A stretch of 40,370 bases of DNA from a virus. This document shows, piece by piece, positions 7,307 to 15,720 of this stretch. The notes beneath the pieces were generated by a model. The model made no database searches and had not been told where the DNA came from. It saw only the letters and a program-made list of their open reading frames with translations. The position numbers were made by a program, and so were the translations under genes. The stretch is taken from the IMG/VR virus record IMGVR_UViG_3300022682_000027, positions 1 to 40,370 of that record; one strand, 5' to 3'. Position 1 is the first letter of the stretch. Each line of letters begins with the position of its first letter.

Positions 7307-9806
7307 CCGTTCCGCCGGAACGGATGTATTGCCCGATTATCGTCTGGAGGATATCTCCAAGGCGCGGGGCTGTCTGATCGTCAATCACATTGACACCGGT
7401 CTCTCCGATGTGCACATGAACCTCAAGGGTGATGTCCTGAACGGTAGTAGAGCCGCCATGGACCGATGCTGGGCTCATGCCGCCTTCGATTCCTGAATAA
7501 TTCCCGATATCTGCCTCAGTGATGTCTCCAGGATTCAGAGAAGAGTCAATTCCGTAGTTCGATTGAGTGTCCCAGAGAGCCGCAAGATTCCTGCCGGTGA
7601 TCCTGCTTAACTTCGTGTCCTTCCCGCCAGCTTTCCACTTCCATGGTTCTAATGGACGCTTGGCAACGCTCGCGAAGAACTTCCCGATATTGTACAAGAT
7701 ATTGCCCATCCATTCGAACACCGAGACAACCATGATCACTGGGGTCATGATGAGTTTCAATGCAAAGGCAAGCCCTTCCATGAGGGGGGCGATTATCTCA
7801 AGGATGGGAACTATTACCGAGAGGATGGACCCGAACATCTGCAGGAAGGGAGTAAGCACCATAGCCACTATCTCGATAAGCGGAGCGATAATCGTGAAGA
7901 GCTGCTGAAAGATCACAACCGCAACCTGCACAATATTGGCCACCGCCAACCAGAGGGGAAGGGTATTCTGAATAAGCTGACCAAACATCTTGATAACCGG
8001 GAGGAGAATATCGGCAACATTCCCGACGAGTACCAGGACGATATCAATTAGAGGGCGAAGCGCCTCAATGAGTGGACCGATCAGCCCGGAGACTGCAGCC
8101 TGCAGCAGTTCGTTTACCGCTCCCATTACTTCCTGGAACTCTTCGGTGGAAGTGATTAGATTCATAAACCAGCTCACCGCAGTGCTTATTGCTCCGGAAA
8201 GCCCCATGATCATGTTGTCGAGGGTTATGAAAGAAAGGTTCTCGAATTGAGTTTTGATCCCTTCAATCATATCGCTTACCTGATGCTGGACACGATAGAG
8301 TGGATCTTCTTCCATGCTTCTCTCATGCTCAGCCTGCTTTCTCTGCCGTTCGAGATCCTGATAGTGCAGGATGAGCGCTTCAAGTTCTCTGTAGGCTGCT
8401 ACTGCCTCCTGGATCTTATCTCTCTCGATCTCGTGTTTCGCTTTACCGGAGACCTGGCTTTTGGTCCAATCAGTTTTGGTGCTTTCTTCGAGGGCTTCAA
8501 GTTGCTCATAGAGCATCTCAAGGATAGGCTCGAACATATGAGCGGTTTTTACTGCTTCTGCCTGAGCATCTTTGAACCATGCGATTTGAGCTTGTATTGC
8601 TGCTCTTCTTCCCTCATCAGTCTGCGCATAGGCCCCGTTTACCTTATTCAGCCAATCAACCAATGCTTTTGCATTAGCCTCTTCTTTTTGCCTTTTAGCT
8701 TCCTTTTCCGCAGCAATCTCAGCAAGCCTCTCAGCTTCTTCTTTTAACCGTTGCCTCTCTTCTTCAGAATAGGCTGAGTTCATCGCCTGGTACTTCATCT
8801 CGGCAGTGTGCGCAACTTTCTTCGCCTCCATCTCTTCCTTTAGAGCAGAGATATAAGCTTCTGTATCCTTGAGACCGGCATGATTACTGGCCTGCATGAT
8901 CTGCAGGGCAGTTGTAGCCGATTCAAGCTTCGATTGCAGTTCGGCATATCCAAGCCCGGAGAGAGAATCAGAGCCTTCATTTTTGAAGTCTTTCATCGCG
9001 TCCCGAAGGTCGAGAATCGCGGTTCTTCCTTCGGTCGCCTTGGTAATGATATCCGTAAGCCCCTGGAGGAACGGCTTGATCCCCTCCGCTACCGCCCTAC
9101 CAATGGTCTCTTTGTAGTCCCCCATCGCGTTGTCAAACTGCACGATTGCTGCAGCACCGTTATCAGCTTTCGCCTTTGCCACTTCGAAACTGTTTGCAAG
9201 AGCATCTTGGGCGATCCTCTGCTTTTCAGCTTCGGAATTTGCCGACCTCATGGCAGGGATAAGCTCCTGGAGGGCAGCGTAATCCCCTTGCATCGCCCTT
9301 GCTACCTTGCGGATATTCTCCTGCAGGCCGCCACCATAGGCCTCTGTGAGGCCGATAGCTGCTTTTGCGGCATCATCCAGGCTGTCGGCAGCTACGCCTT
9401 GACTACGGGCCATCTGCATAAGCGAGAGTACGGCCTCATCGCCGTACTTGGTCATACTCTGGATCTCGGAAGCTGCGGCTTTTAGACCCGGGAGAAGATC
9501 TCCTGCAGCATCCCCGGAGGCCCTAAGGGCTGCTTCAAGGCCCTGCTCGGCCTCGATCTGCTTCCCGTAGAGATCAACACTTTCTTTTACCGCTGCAGCA
9601 ACGGCTTTTATCGTTCCAACTGCAGCCTGATACGCCGCCATTGCCCCAGCTACCGCTCCGGCAACACTGGCCCAGTTATCCTTCAGAGAAGAGGCTACGT
9701 TTTTCCCGGACCCCTCCATCCCCTGGAGCGCTTTCGTCGCTTTTCCAGTGGCATCAGAGACGGTCTCTTTTCCAGCTATTTCAACGGTGACTTTTCTTGC
9801 TGGCAA
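7287..9806 (-). CDS. Tape measure protein
   Basis: 839 residues. It has a helical N-terminus (ETVSDATGKATKALQGMEG), an Ala-rich segment at about 45-75, a long charged coiled coil (about 270-520, EEERQRLKEEAERLAEIAAEKE) and a hydrophobic Leu/Ile/Val region (about 550-690) typical of the part that enters the host membrane. It sits directly after the chaperone pair and overlaps the frameshift product by 26 bases, the usual position. In siphophages this protein sets tail length at about 1.5 angstrom per residue, which would give a tail of roughly 125 nm. No lysozyme or peptidase motif was seen in it. Confidence 0.9.
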   Translation of the reverse strand: MPARKVTVEIAGKETVSDATGKATKALQGMEGSGKNVASSLKDNWASVAGAVAGAMAAYQAAVGTIKAVAAAVKESVDLYGKQIEAEQGLEAALRASGDAAGDLLPGLKAAASEIQSMTKYGDEAVLSLMQMARSQGVAADSLDDAAKAAIGLTEAYGGGLQENIRKVARAMQGDYAALQELIPAMRSANSEAEKQRIAQDALANSFEVAKAKADNGAAAIVQFDNAMGDYKETIGRAVAEGIKPFLQGLTDIITKATEGRTAILDLRDAMKDFKNEGSDSLSGLGYAELQSKLESATTALQIMQASNHAGLKDTEAYISALKEEMEAKKVAHTAEMKYQAMNSAYSEEERQRLKEEAERLAEIAAEKEAKRQKEEANAKALVDWLNKVNGAYAQTDEGRRAAIQAQIAWFKDAQAEAVKTAHMFEPILEMLYEQLEALEESTKTDWTKSQVSGKAKHEIERDKIQEAVAAYRELEALILHYQDLERQRKQAEHERSMEEDPLYRVQHQVSDMIEGIKTQFENLSFITLDNMIMGLSGAISTAVSWFMNLITSTEEFQEVMGAVNELLQAAVSGLIGPLIEALRPLIDIVLVLVGNVADILLPVIKMFGQLIQNTLPLWLAVANIVQVAVVIFQQLFTIIAPLIEIVAMVLTPFLQMFGSILSVIVPILEIIAPLMEGLAFALKLIMTPVIMVVSVFEWMGNILYNIGKFFASVAKRPLEPWKWKAGGKDTKLSRITGRNLAALWDTQSNYGIDSSLNPGDITEADIGNYSGIEGGMSPASVHGGSTTVQDITLEVHVHIGETGVNVIDDQTAPRLGDILQTIIGQYIRSGGTVEWLGA

Positions 9807-10110
9807 ACTTCTCCTCCATCTCCCGGTTTCTCAAGGTGTTCCACTGGCCCCGAATGAGCTGGTAGATCACCACATCCCGCATCGGCTGCGATCCATAACC
9901 GCCGTCGTATTTCCAGGACCCTGAAAACGCGCCGTCTGCATCCATGAACGTGAGTGCTTCATTCACCCACGATTCCCACAATCTCATGAGCTCCCAGGGG
10001 TTCCGCCCGTCTGGGAGCTCGGAATCCTCTACGAACTTGGCTCTTCGGTAGCACCACTCTGTGACGTCTCGGATATTCCGGACGTCGCATGCGCTAAAGG
10101 GCGGTTCCAC
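9781..10110 (-). CDS. Tail assembly chaperone, frameshifted extension (GT-type)
   Basis: This frame carries about 109 codons and has no convincing start of its own; the GTG at 10110 lacks a good ribosome binding site. It overlaps the end of the 10556-10029 gene and lies in the -1 frame relative to it. The overlap contains a slippery heptamer and stem-loop (10063-10101). The likely product is a fusion in which the upstream protein continues as SACDVRNIRDVTEW after the slip. The extension is Trp/Tyr/Arg-rich and ends at 9781, inside the tape-measure start. By analogy with lambda gpGT it recruits the tape measure for tail-tube assembly. Confidence 0.8.
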   Translation of the reverse strand: MEPPFSACDVRNIRDVTEWCYRRAKFVEDSELPDGRNPWELMRLWESWVNEALTFMDADGAFSGSWKYDGGYGSQPMRDVVIYQLIRGQWNTLRNREMEEKFASKKSHR

Positions 10111-10556
10111 CGCATGATGGCTTCAACCATCTCCTTTGCTACCTCAGGAAATTGCAGGATCTCTGCGACCTGTTCGTCGGTCAGGCCGCTCTTTACTACC
10201 TCAGATCCGTTCTCATCGGGCCCTTCGTAGTTATGCTCAGCAACACCGTGCTTGATCCGAAGACGGATCAGATCAGACGCGGGACGCCCCTGCACATCGG
10301 TAAGCTCTGCGATCTCCTCATCGGTAAGCTCCGCAATCAGATCGCCCTCATCAAGGTCGGGATTCTCCTTCATGAGTTTTGCCATCTTGGTCTTGATCTT
10401 CGTAGGAACAGTTCCCGCACTTCGCATTGACTCAGCGTTGATATCATCTGCAGCAGTGACCGAGAACTTCCGGGGCTTGAACCAATACCCCGGAATACTA
10501 CTCATCGTATGTTTAGGCCCTGCTACCGTGCGGGAAGCAACGTCTTTCCAACTCAT
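10029..10556 (-). CDS. Tail assembly chaperone (G-type)
   Basis: 175 residues, acidic in the middle (NPDLDEGDLIAELTDEEIAELTD), with no membrane segment. It lies between the tail-tube gene and the tape-measure gene, where siphophages encode their chaperone pair. Its ATG at 10556 overlaps the stop of the tail-tube gene. Its natural end is the TAG at 10029; a fraction of ribosomes should shift -1 at 10095-10101 to make the longer form. Identification comes from position and the frameshift signal rather than sequence similarity. Confidence 0.75.
   Translation of the reverse strand: MSWKDVASRTVAGPKHTMSSIPGYWFKPRKFSVTAADDINAESMRSAGTVPTKIKTKMAKLMKENPDLDEGDLIAELTDEEIAELTDVQGRPASDLIRLRIKHGVAEHNYEGPDENGSEVVKSGLTDEQVAEILQFPEVAKEMVEAIMRWNRPLAHATSGISETSQSGATEEPSS
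10063..10101 (-). promoter_or_regulatory. Programmed -1 ribosomal frameshift element
   Basis: On the minus strand the zero-frame codons CGC CCT TTA contain the heptamer C CCT TTA, matching X XXY YYZ in the right register. After an 8-base spacer (GCGCATGC) a stem-loop follows: GACGTC and CGGA pair with TCCG and GACGTC, with an ATA loop and one bulged A. Heptamer, spacer length and stem are all as expected for -1 shifting. It joins the two chaperone frames. Confidence 0.9.
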
Positions 10557-12046
10557 TATGAAACCTCCGTGCTCATGATCATGTGGATTGTTACCGGGTC
10601 ATCGTAGGGGCTTCCGAGAGGATTCACCGCCTCGAACTCGATCGATGCATCATAGACCCCTTCGTTTTCCGGACGGGTGAAGGTTTTCAGCTCACAGGAT
10701 GGCATATCGACGATCACCATCTCAGGGATAGAGTCGGCAATGGTTTTCCCTTTGAACTCGAAACAGATCGCGGCGTTCTGGCCGTTGAATACCTGCTCTC
10801 TATGCTCGTAGGTATCCTCATCGAGCCGGAGCTGCAAGCTTCCTGTCGCCTGGAACTTCCCTTTCTGGTGGTACTGCCGGTCTTCCGAGCCCTGGCCATA
10901 CCCGGATTCCCGGGAATTGTTGGTCATCTCTACCGCCACATTCGACACGTAGGAGTAATCGCTGCCGCCGAGGCTGGTAGATCCCTTGTGGAATAGAAGC
11001 GGATCCACATCTTCCAGGGAAAGCGCGCTCTTCTCAGGAAGCTCGAAGGTGAGAGTATTGCTTCCGGTGGCGGTCGCCGTAGCAGAAAGCTCCAGCTCAC
11101 CGGATTCGGCAACGGTGGTGATCGAAGATATCGTGGTATCTGTAGGAATCCCCGTCCCTGATACCTCCATGCCGGCTACCAGTCTCCTGGTATCAACCCC
11201 GGTTACCGTCGCATCCCCGGAGGTAATGGTTGCTGAAAGGCTTTTCGGCCCGATCTCGTGGAGCGAGAGCATCCCGCCGTCGCTTTCTGCCATTGCCTGC
11301 AGGGCTGCCGAGATCCCCAAAGAATTGACCACAGAGCCCACATAGGCTTCCGACTTCTCCCGGCCGTCTACCTGCAGGGTGAGGGTAGGGCGCTCAGTGT
11401 CAGTGAGATCAACAGGCAGAGAGTAGAGATACACCCCGCTGTCTGCAGAGGTGAAGAACAGGTATACCCAGTGATCTTTCCCCTGGCTTGCGGCAACACT
11501 GATGATGAGTCCGGCATCAACATCATCTTCCCCGAACACCTTCTCGCATTCGTAGTCGTCATAAGCATCGATGGTTGAAACGAGCTCTCCGACTGTATCG
11601 GTGCCCGCATCTGCAAGACTGATCGAACCGGCGGTACCGAAGTTTGTATCACCGCTTTCAGACCCTTTCGCCCCAATACTTGCAGCAAGGGTGTCCCCTG
11701 AAGTATTAGCAACGACCTTACAGCTTGCAGAGGCTCCGTTGTACCGAAGCCGGATTGCAGCCCCTATCTGAATCGCGGATATATCCGCACCCAGAAGGCT
11801 GTACAGCATCAGCAAAAACGCAGGCGTTGGCCTGGTGGTGATGGGGACATTCCCACCGGCTGCTTTTGAGGTGAGAAAGAACCCGCTGGTCATGTTCCGA
11901 CCGGTAATAACCGGATCCTCCGATTTGTTCGCGACCGTGTCCAGATCGGCCACCCCTCTGATGGGGAGGACGTAGGCAGGGGTAGCGAACTGTCCCGACG
12001 AAGCTTCTTTAGCTACCGTCACTTTGGTTTTGTTTGTACTTGGCAT
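10556..12046 (-). CDS. Major tail tube protein
   Basis: 496 residues beginning MPSTNKTKVTVAKE, with a strong site (GGGAGG) before the ATG. The N-terminal ~110 and C-terminal ~200 residues look like tail-tube strands (GKFQATGSLQLRLDEDTYEHREQVF; FEFKGKTIADSIPEMVIVDMP). The middle (about 260-330) contains a Thr/Ser/Gly/Val-rich repeat-like domain (TSGDATVTGVDTRRLVAGME, TTISSITTVAESGELELS), possibly an Ig-like or surface decoration insert. It is longer than usual tube proteins, consistent with that insert. It lies immediately upstream of the chaperones. Confidence 0.8.
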   Translation of the reverse strand: MPSTNKTKVTVAKEASSGQFATPAYVLPIRGVADLDTVANKSEDPVITGRNMTSGFFLTSKAAGGNVPITTRPTPAFLLMLYSLLGADISAIQIGAAIRLRYNGASASCKVVANTSGDTLAASIGAKGSESGDTNFGTAGSISLADAGTDTVGELVSTIDAYDDYECEKVFGEDDVDAGLIISVAASQGKDHWVYLFFTSADSGVYLYSLPVDLTDTERPTLTLQVDGREKSEAYVGSVVNSLGISAALQAMAESDGGMLSLHEIGPKSLSATITSGDATVTGVDTRRLVAGMEVSGTGIPTDTTISSITTVAESGELELSATATATGSNTLTFELPEKSALSLEDVDPLLFHKGSTSLGGSDYSYVSNVAVEMTNNSRESGYGQGSEDRQYHQKGKFQATGSLQLRLDEDTYEHREQVFNGQNAAICFEFKGKTIADSIPEMVIVDMPSCELKTFTRPENEGVYDASIEFEAVNPLGSPYDDPVTIHMIMSTEVS

Positions 12047-12058
12047 CTTCTGCCTCCC

Positions 12059-12517
12059 TTATAAGTTTTCCCGGCAAACGAGAATCTGCTCGATCGCCTG
12101 TATGAACTCTCTCCGGTCCCGGTATTCTCCGAGTGGGGAGGGATCTCCATCTCCCAGGAGGACGCGGTTCAGCGCTCCCCAAAAGGTAAAATCATCTTCC
12201 ACGATCCTCTTGATCGCTTCGCGGTAGCACAGAAGGTACTTCTGGATCTCCTCAGGATCATTCCCTTCGATCTCAATCAGCACCCTGAGGTCCATCTCGT
12301 CGAACCCGACAGGGTGCGGGCCTTCTGTATCCCCGTAAAGCGTCTGCCATGACCCGGGGAGAATGAATATCCTCGGACTGGCATTCGTATCAGACTCATA
12401 GGTCTCCATGTACTCCCAGGTCGGGATCGTGATTCCTTCCTCTGTCCCGATTGTTGTGAGCTGGGCTGGCAACTGTGCTGAAAGGTAGGTTTTTACCTTG
12501 CTCGCTGTTTTGTACAT
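12059..12517 (-). CDS. Tail terminator/head-tail joining protein candidate
   Basis: 152 residues (MYKTASKVKTYLSAQLPAQL...), mixed alpha/beta. It lies between the gpG-like gene and the tail tube, where phages keep the tail-completion protein. It contains an alternating strand (EMDLRVLIEIEGNDPEEIQKYLLCYREAI) like the gpU/minor tail family. The ATG at 12517 overlaps the upstream stop. No direct family signature was recognised; the role is inferred from gene order. Confidence 0.6.
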   Translation of the reverse strand: MYKTASKVKTYLSAQLPAQLTTIGTEEGITIPTWEYMETYESDTNASPRIFILPGSWQTLYGDTEGPHPVGFDEMDLRVLIEIEGNDPEEIQKYLLCYREAIKRIVEDDFTFWGALNRVLLGDGDPSPLGEYRDRREFIQAIEQILVCRENL

Positions 12518-12984
12518 CAGATAAGCTCCTGGGCTTTCTCATAGGCCCACTTATGAATCTTCTGCGCCCATCGTCGCTTTCTTACCTCGGTAAGCTGCAC
12601 GACCTTCCGCTGCGGCATTCCCATCGTCCCTTCTTGGTGTCTATGCGCATAAGGAACAACGGTACCAAATACCGCCTTTTGCCTTCTGATTTCCCGGACT
12701 GAATCAGCGCCTTTGTTACCGGTAAGGGAAGCCTTCAATCTCCCGAAGAGCTGCATGATCTTCCTCCCCGGGTAATGTCGTTCTTTCCATTCCCTGTACC
12801 TTGGGCTCAGCGCTTGGAACTTCTCAGGGTCTCCCTGGGAGGAGAAGATACGCTTCTCCATCTCGGTGAAATCGTCGTACAGGGTCTCAAAGATCTCACT
12901 CATATCACCCATAGCCTCACCGTATCTGGTGAAGCCACGGACAAAACGCTGGGTTCCGACTGTATCAATCGACACGACTACCAT
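12517..12984 (-). CDS. Mu gpG-like virion morphogenesis protein
   Basis: 155 residues from ATG 12984, chosen because it overlaps the stop of the upstream gene; the longer open frame would intrude into that gene. It has the features of the phage virion morphogenesis (gpG-like) family: an N-terminal helix, a region with SPRYREWKERHYPGRKIMQ followed by LFGRLKASLTG, and a His/Tyr segment (VVPYAHRHQEG) near a basic C-terminus. It is thought to act at the head-tail interface. Confidence 0.8.
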   Translation of the reverse strand: MVVVSIDTVGTQRFVRGFTRYGEAMGDMSEIFETLYDDFTEMEKRIFSSQGDPEKFQALSPRYREWKERHYPGRKIMQLFGRLKASLTGNKGADSVREIRRQKAVFGTVVPYAHRHQEGTMGMPQRKVVQLTEVRKRRWAQKIHKWAYEKAQELI

Positions 12985-13379
12985 GCTGCTTCCCCCCGCT
13001 TGTATTCGCGATCGATCTTTGCACTGGAAGAAGGCTTCGAGGCATACGATTGAGGGGGAGCCAATACAGAAGGATTCTTCATAACCCGATCCAACATCTT
13101 GTTGAACTGACTCTGATAGGTCGCCGCGTAATCGCTTTCCATCCGCTGTGACCGGTAGAACTCGGCAACGCACCAGAGAATCGCCATCTCTTTGAGATAC
13201 GCGATACCAGAGGTATCAGTGACTGGCAGGGTGACAACGGTTCTTATTTCAGGATCGATGATCGAATCAGAAACATGAGAGCACCATGCGGTCACATCGG
13301 CCGTCGATGGGCTGCTCGTTGCGCTGATCGTCATCTTGGGAAGTCTTTCTGTCACATCTGCCAGTGCACAATAGGGCAT
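12978..13379 (-). CDS. Mu gp36-like (DUF1320) head-tail connector
   Basis: 133 residues starting MPYCALADVTERLPKMTIS, the usual beginning of DUF1320/gp36 proteins (an ADV-RL start and a helical bundle: VTAWCSHVSDSIIDPEI, MAILWCVAEFYRS). These form the connector ring under the portal. The end is a low-complexity Ser/Lys tail. It lies in the expected Mu-like order: capsid, small protein, gp36, gpG. It overlaps gpG by 7 bases. Confidence 0.85.
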   Translation of the reverse strand: MPYCALADVTERLPKMTISATSSPSTADVTAWCSHVSDSIIDPEIRTVVTLPVTDTSGIAYLKEMAILWCVAEFYRSQRMESDYAATYQSQFNKMLDRVMKNPSVLAPPQSYASKPSSSAKIDREYKRGEAAW

Positions 13380-13382
13380 CGG

Positions 13383-13544
13383 TTATTCCTCTTCTCTCTC
13401 AGGCTCTACCGGCTTTACAGCCCGTTTCTCCTGCTTCTCGATGCGCCTCTCGACGATCTTCGCGATCCCTTTCTCTTCCAGGGTTTTCGCATAATCATCG
13501 GGAGCCTTTGCAACTCTCCCGTTCCGGTACTTCACGATGCACAT
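13383..13544 (-). CDS. Small capsid-module protein
   Basis: 53 residues from ATG 13544, a few bases after the previous stop and preceded by GGGGG; TAA at 13383-13385. It begins MCIVKYRNGRVAKAPDDYAK and continues as a highly charged helix (VERRIEKQEKRA). Small proteins with this kind of start (KYRNG..., then DYAKTLEEKGIAKI) are common next to capsid genes in Mu-like phages; their role is unknown. Gene order and tight spacing on both sides support it. Confidence 0.75.
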   Translation of the reverse strand: MCIVKYRNGRVAKAPDDYAKTLEEKGIAKIVERRIEKQEKRAVKPVEPEREEE

Positions 13545-13547
13545 CGC

Positions 13548-14411
13548 TTAAACCCCCGCGTCCTTGGCGAGAGCTTCGAGCTCATCCATGTTGTAGTTGT
13601 TGATGTGCTTCAGTTCTACCTCAGCTTCTTTCAGCTTTTCATACAGCTCTTTTTTGCTGGGCTTATCGTCATCGCCACCTTTTTCTTTTTTGAGGATTTT
13701 AACCTCGCCACGTTCGGCAAGGATTGAGGCGATACCTTCGTTGTATTCGGTCTCGAAGCCAACCTTTGTTCCTCTCAGATACTTCACCTTTACCATATCT
13801 CCGTCTCCTATTACCCGGACAGCTTTCTCCCCGGTGTGCTTCTCAAACGCCTGGTAGTAATCAGCGTCTGGGATATGCGGACGATTCCGCTTGTACCTGT
13901 TTTGGTACTCGTAATCCGGCCTATCACTGAGTATGTACGGTTTATGGTCAAAACCGATAAACTCAATCCGTTCAAGACCCCACTTATTCGCAATCGCTCT
14001 CCATCTGCGTACCCAACTTCTCTTGTCCTGCATTGCCATATCAGGGGAGAGCACATCAGGCCCCCCGAGGTCGAACCCGCAACATACGATCTTCTCGAAA
14101 CCCTCATGGAGGGCCTGTGCAACATGGGTGGTACCTGAGTCCTTTCGGTACTCATGCGGGCAAGTAAAATCCTTATCCACCACACTAAGCTTTCCCAGGT
14201 GACCGCCCCATATCTGGTATGAATGCCCATCCTTTTTACGAGCTTCTGCAGCTGCTTTCATCGGCTCAATGTGCCCGTTCAAGCGGGTGAGGATCTCCCC
14301 GTATTCGGTGAATATCCAGTTCGACCCCCACACCTCACCATCCCAAGACCGTATGAAGCCGTCGTAAGACAACCTGCTTATTCCGTTACCAAGGATGAGC
14401 ACCTTCTTCAC
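13548..14411 (-). CDS. Sialyltransferase/MptE-like (GT42/DUF115-type) enzyme with C-terminal helical tail
   Basis: 287 residues. It starts with a nucleotide-binding-like strand and turn (KKVLILGNGISRL, residues 2-14). Then comes VWGSNWIF (27-34) and, at 91-118, DSGTTHVAQALHEGFEKIVC followed by CGFDLGG. This S-G-x-x-x...G-x-D pattern is shared by GT42 sialyltransferases and DUF115/MptE-like proteins. A Lys/Asp linker leads to a C-terminal helix-turn-helix-like segment (about 250-287) resembling HeH/LEM DNA- or protein-binding tails. It sits between the capsid gene and the connectors, an unusual place for an enzyme. It may modify a surface or virion component; the substrate is unknown. Confidence 0.55.
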   Translation of the reverse strand: MKKVLILGNGISRLSYDGFIRSWDGEVWGSNWIFTEYGEILTRLNGHIEPMKAAAEARKKDGHSYQIWGGHLGKLSVVDKDFTCPHEYRKDSGTTHVAQALHEGFEKIVCCGFDLGGPDVLSPDMAMQDKRSWVRRWRAIANKWGLERIEFIGFDHKPYILSDRPDYEYQNRYKRNRPHIPDADYYQAFEKHTGEKAVRVIGDGDMVKVKYLRGTKVGFETEYNEGIASILAERGEVKILKKEKGGDDDKPSKKELYEKLKEAEVELKHINNYNMDELEALAKDAGV

Positions 14412-14421
14412 ATGCTACCCC

Positions 14422-15291
14422 TTAGCTGTTGACCACTTTCGCAGCCAGCTGAGGGAATCCATAACCAGCATTGCTTCGCCCGTGAGCGAAAAACAGCATC
14501 TGGCGGCTGGATTTCTTTTCTTCCAGCTCAGGCTTCGGCTCTTCTCTGGTTTGCAGGATGAAAGGCTTTATGGTTCTTCCGGTGCAAACTCCATACCAGT
14601 CGGTGGTATCATCTTGAGCAGGCAGAGGAATTACCTCTTTGATGAACATGGAGGGTACGTTTTTCGACGTCGCTCCCTGCACTTCGGTTACAGCCTCAAG
14701 AACCTTGCCATAGATCTCGACAGGACACACGATGGTATCCATCTTGATCCTGAGCTTACGACCGGTGTCGCTCTTGTAGTTGTACATAGCTGCGTAGGTC
14801 GAAAGAATATCGGCCTGGATGTGAGCAACCGTGTCGGCTCCTGACCCTGCGAGAAGGTTGTCGTTTACCGATCGGTTCGCAAAGAATGCACTGCCATCGT
14901 AGGCAAGCTTGGTTGTACCGTCTGAGAAGAGATCTTCGATCATCTCCCAGCGGTGCTCAAGCAGCGCTCTCGGAAGCTCTTTTATGCGGTCCATGAGCAT
15001 TCCGTACTGATCGTCGTCAAGGCTGTTTTTGTCGACCGGGATCGACGCCTGCCAGTTCTTGTTCGTGATCGAGTAATCGTACTCTTCGAGCTCTTTTGCT
15101 ACGATTTCCCCGAGCCATTCAGACACATCGGGGATGTCGCCGAGCCAGCCGTACTTTTCCGACGCATTGTTGGAAGGCGCCATCATGGCAACCCTCTTTA
15201 TCTGGTCGAAATCAGGGCTTTTGGTGAGCTCGGCGTATGCTTTCTGGAACGCAACCTTTAGGCCGCGCTCAAGTCCAATTGCAAGTGCCAT
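14422..15291 (-). CDS. Major capsid protein, Mu gpT family
   Basis: 289 residues. The segment MMAPSNNASEKYGWLGDIPD followed by VSEWLGE is characteristic of Mu-like major head subunit gpT. ITNKNWQASIPVDKNSLDDD and the helical spine region around 85-110 also fit. The ending (LFFAHGRSNAGYGFPQLAAK) matches the usual gpT end. Length is normal for the family. It forms the icosahedral shell after removal of the scaffold by the gpI protease. Confidence 0.9.
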   Translation of the reverse strand: MALAIGLERGLKVAFQKAYAELTKSPDFDQIKRVAMMAPSNNASEKYGWLGDIPDVSEWLGEIVAKELEEYDYSITNKNWQASIPVDKNSLDDDQYGMLMDRIKELPRALLEHRWEMIEDLFSDGTTKLAYDGSAFFANRSVNDNLLAGSGADTVAHIQADILSTYAAMYNYKSDTGRKLRIKMDTIVCPVEIYGKVLEAVTEVQGATSKNVPSMFIKEVIPLPAQDDTTDWYGVCTGRTIKPFILQTREEPKPELEEKKSSRQMLFFAHGRSNAGYGFPQLAAKVVNS

Positions 15292-15300
15292 ATGCTACTC

Positions 15301-15720
15301 CTATCCCAGGTATACCGGGTTTGCAAAGTCGACTAAGACATATCCTGTCTTGAAACCGACACACAGAAGAGCCCAGGTTTTTGAGCCTGCGGTCTGTGTT
15401 AGGGTATTGTCGTCGGAGAGATAGAAGAGCTCCCCCACATCCGACTGAACTGCACCAGTATGGGCAACCCAGCATTTCCCGCGTTTTACTTCGATTTCGT
15501 CATGGTCGCCATTGTCGACCTCAAACGCCTGCCCTTGCCTGCCTGTATAAACCCCAGCAGGAGGAAGGCTCGCGGTATCCGAAGGGACATCCGCATAACC
15601 ATCGGCGTCAATCTGAAGCAAGGCACCCTCATAGTAGGTGTCATTACCTGCGGTTTTGAGCTTGAGGATGCTCTGGTCTCCTACAAACTCGCGTTTCGTA
15701 GCTGCTGTTAATGCTGCCAT
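15301..15720 (-). CDS. Capsid cement/decoration protein (DUF2190-like)
   Basis: 139 residues, Gly/Thr/Val-rich beta structure (GNDTYYEGALLQIDADGYAD, ASLPPAGVYTG, GKCWVAHTGAVQSDVGELFY). This resembles DUF2190-like head decoration proteins that trimerise on the capsid surface. It lies between protease/scaffold and capsid genes, the expected position. Its ATG overlaps the stop of the upstream gene (TAATG), coupling translation. Confidence 0.8.
   Translation of the reverse strand: MAALTAATKREFVGDQSILKLKTAGNDTYYEGALLQIDADGYADVPSDTASLPPAGVYTGRQGQAFEVDNGDHDEIEVKRGKCWVAHTGAVQSDVGELFYLSDDNTLTQTAGSKTWALLCVGFKTGYVLVDFANPVYLG

Noticed and set aside
8880-9485. 201-codon plus-strand frame opposite the tape measure gene
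   Set aside because: Antisense shadow of a Gly/Ala/Lys-rich gene; no ribosome binding site and no recognisable protein.
13811-14230. 139-codon minus-strand frame
   Set aside because: Out-of-frame shadow of the sialyltransferase-like gene.
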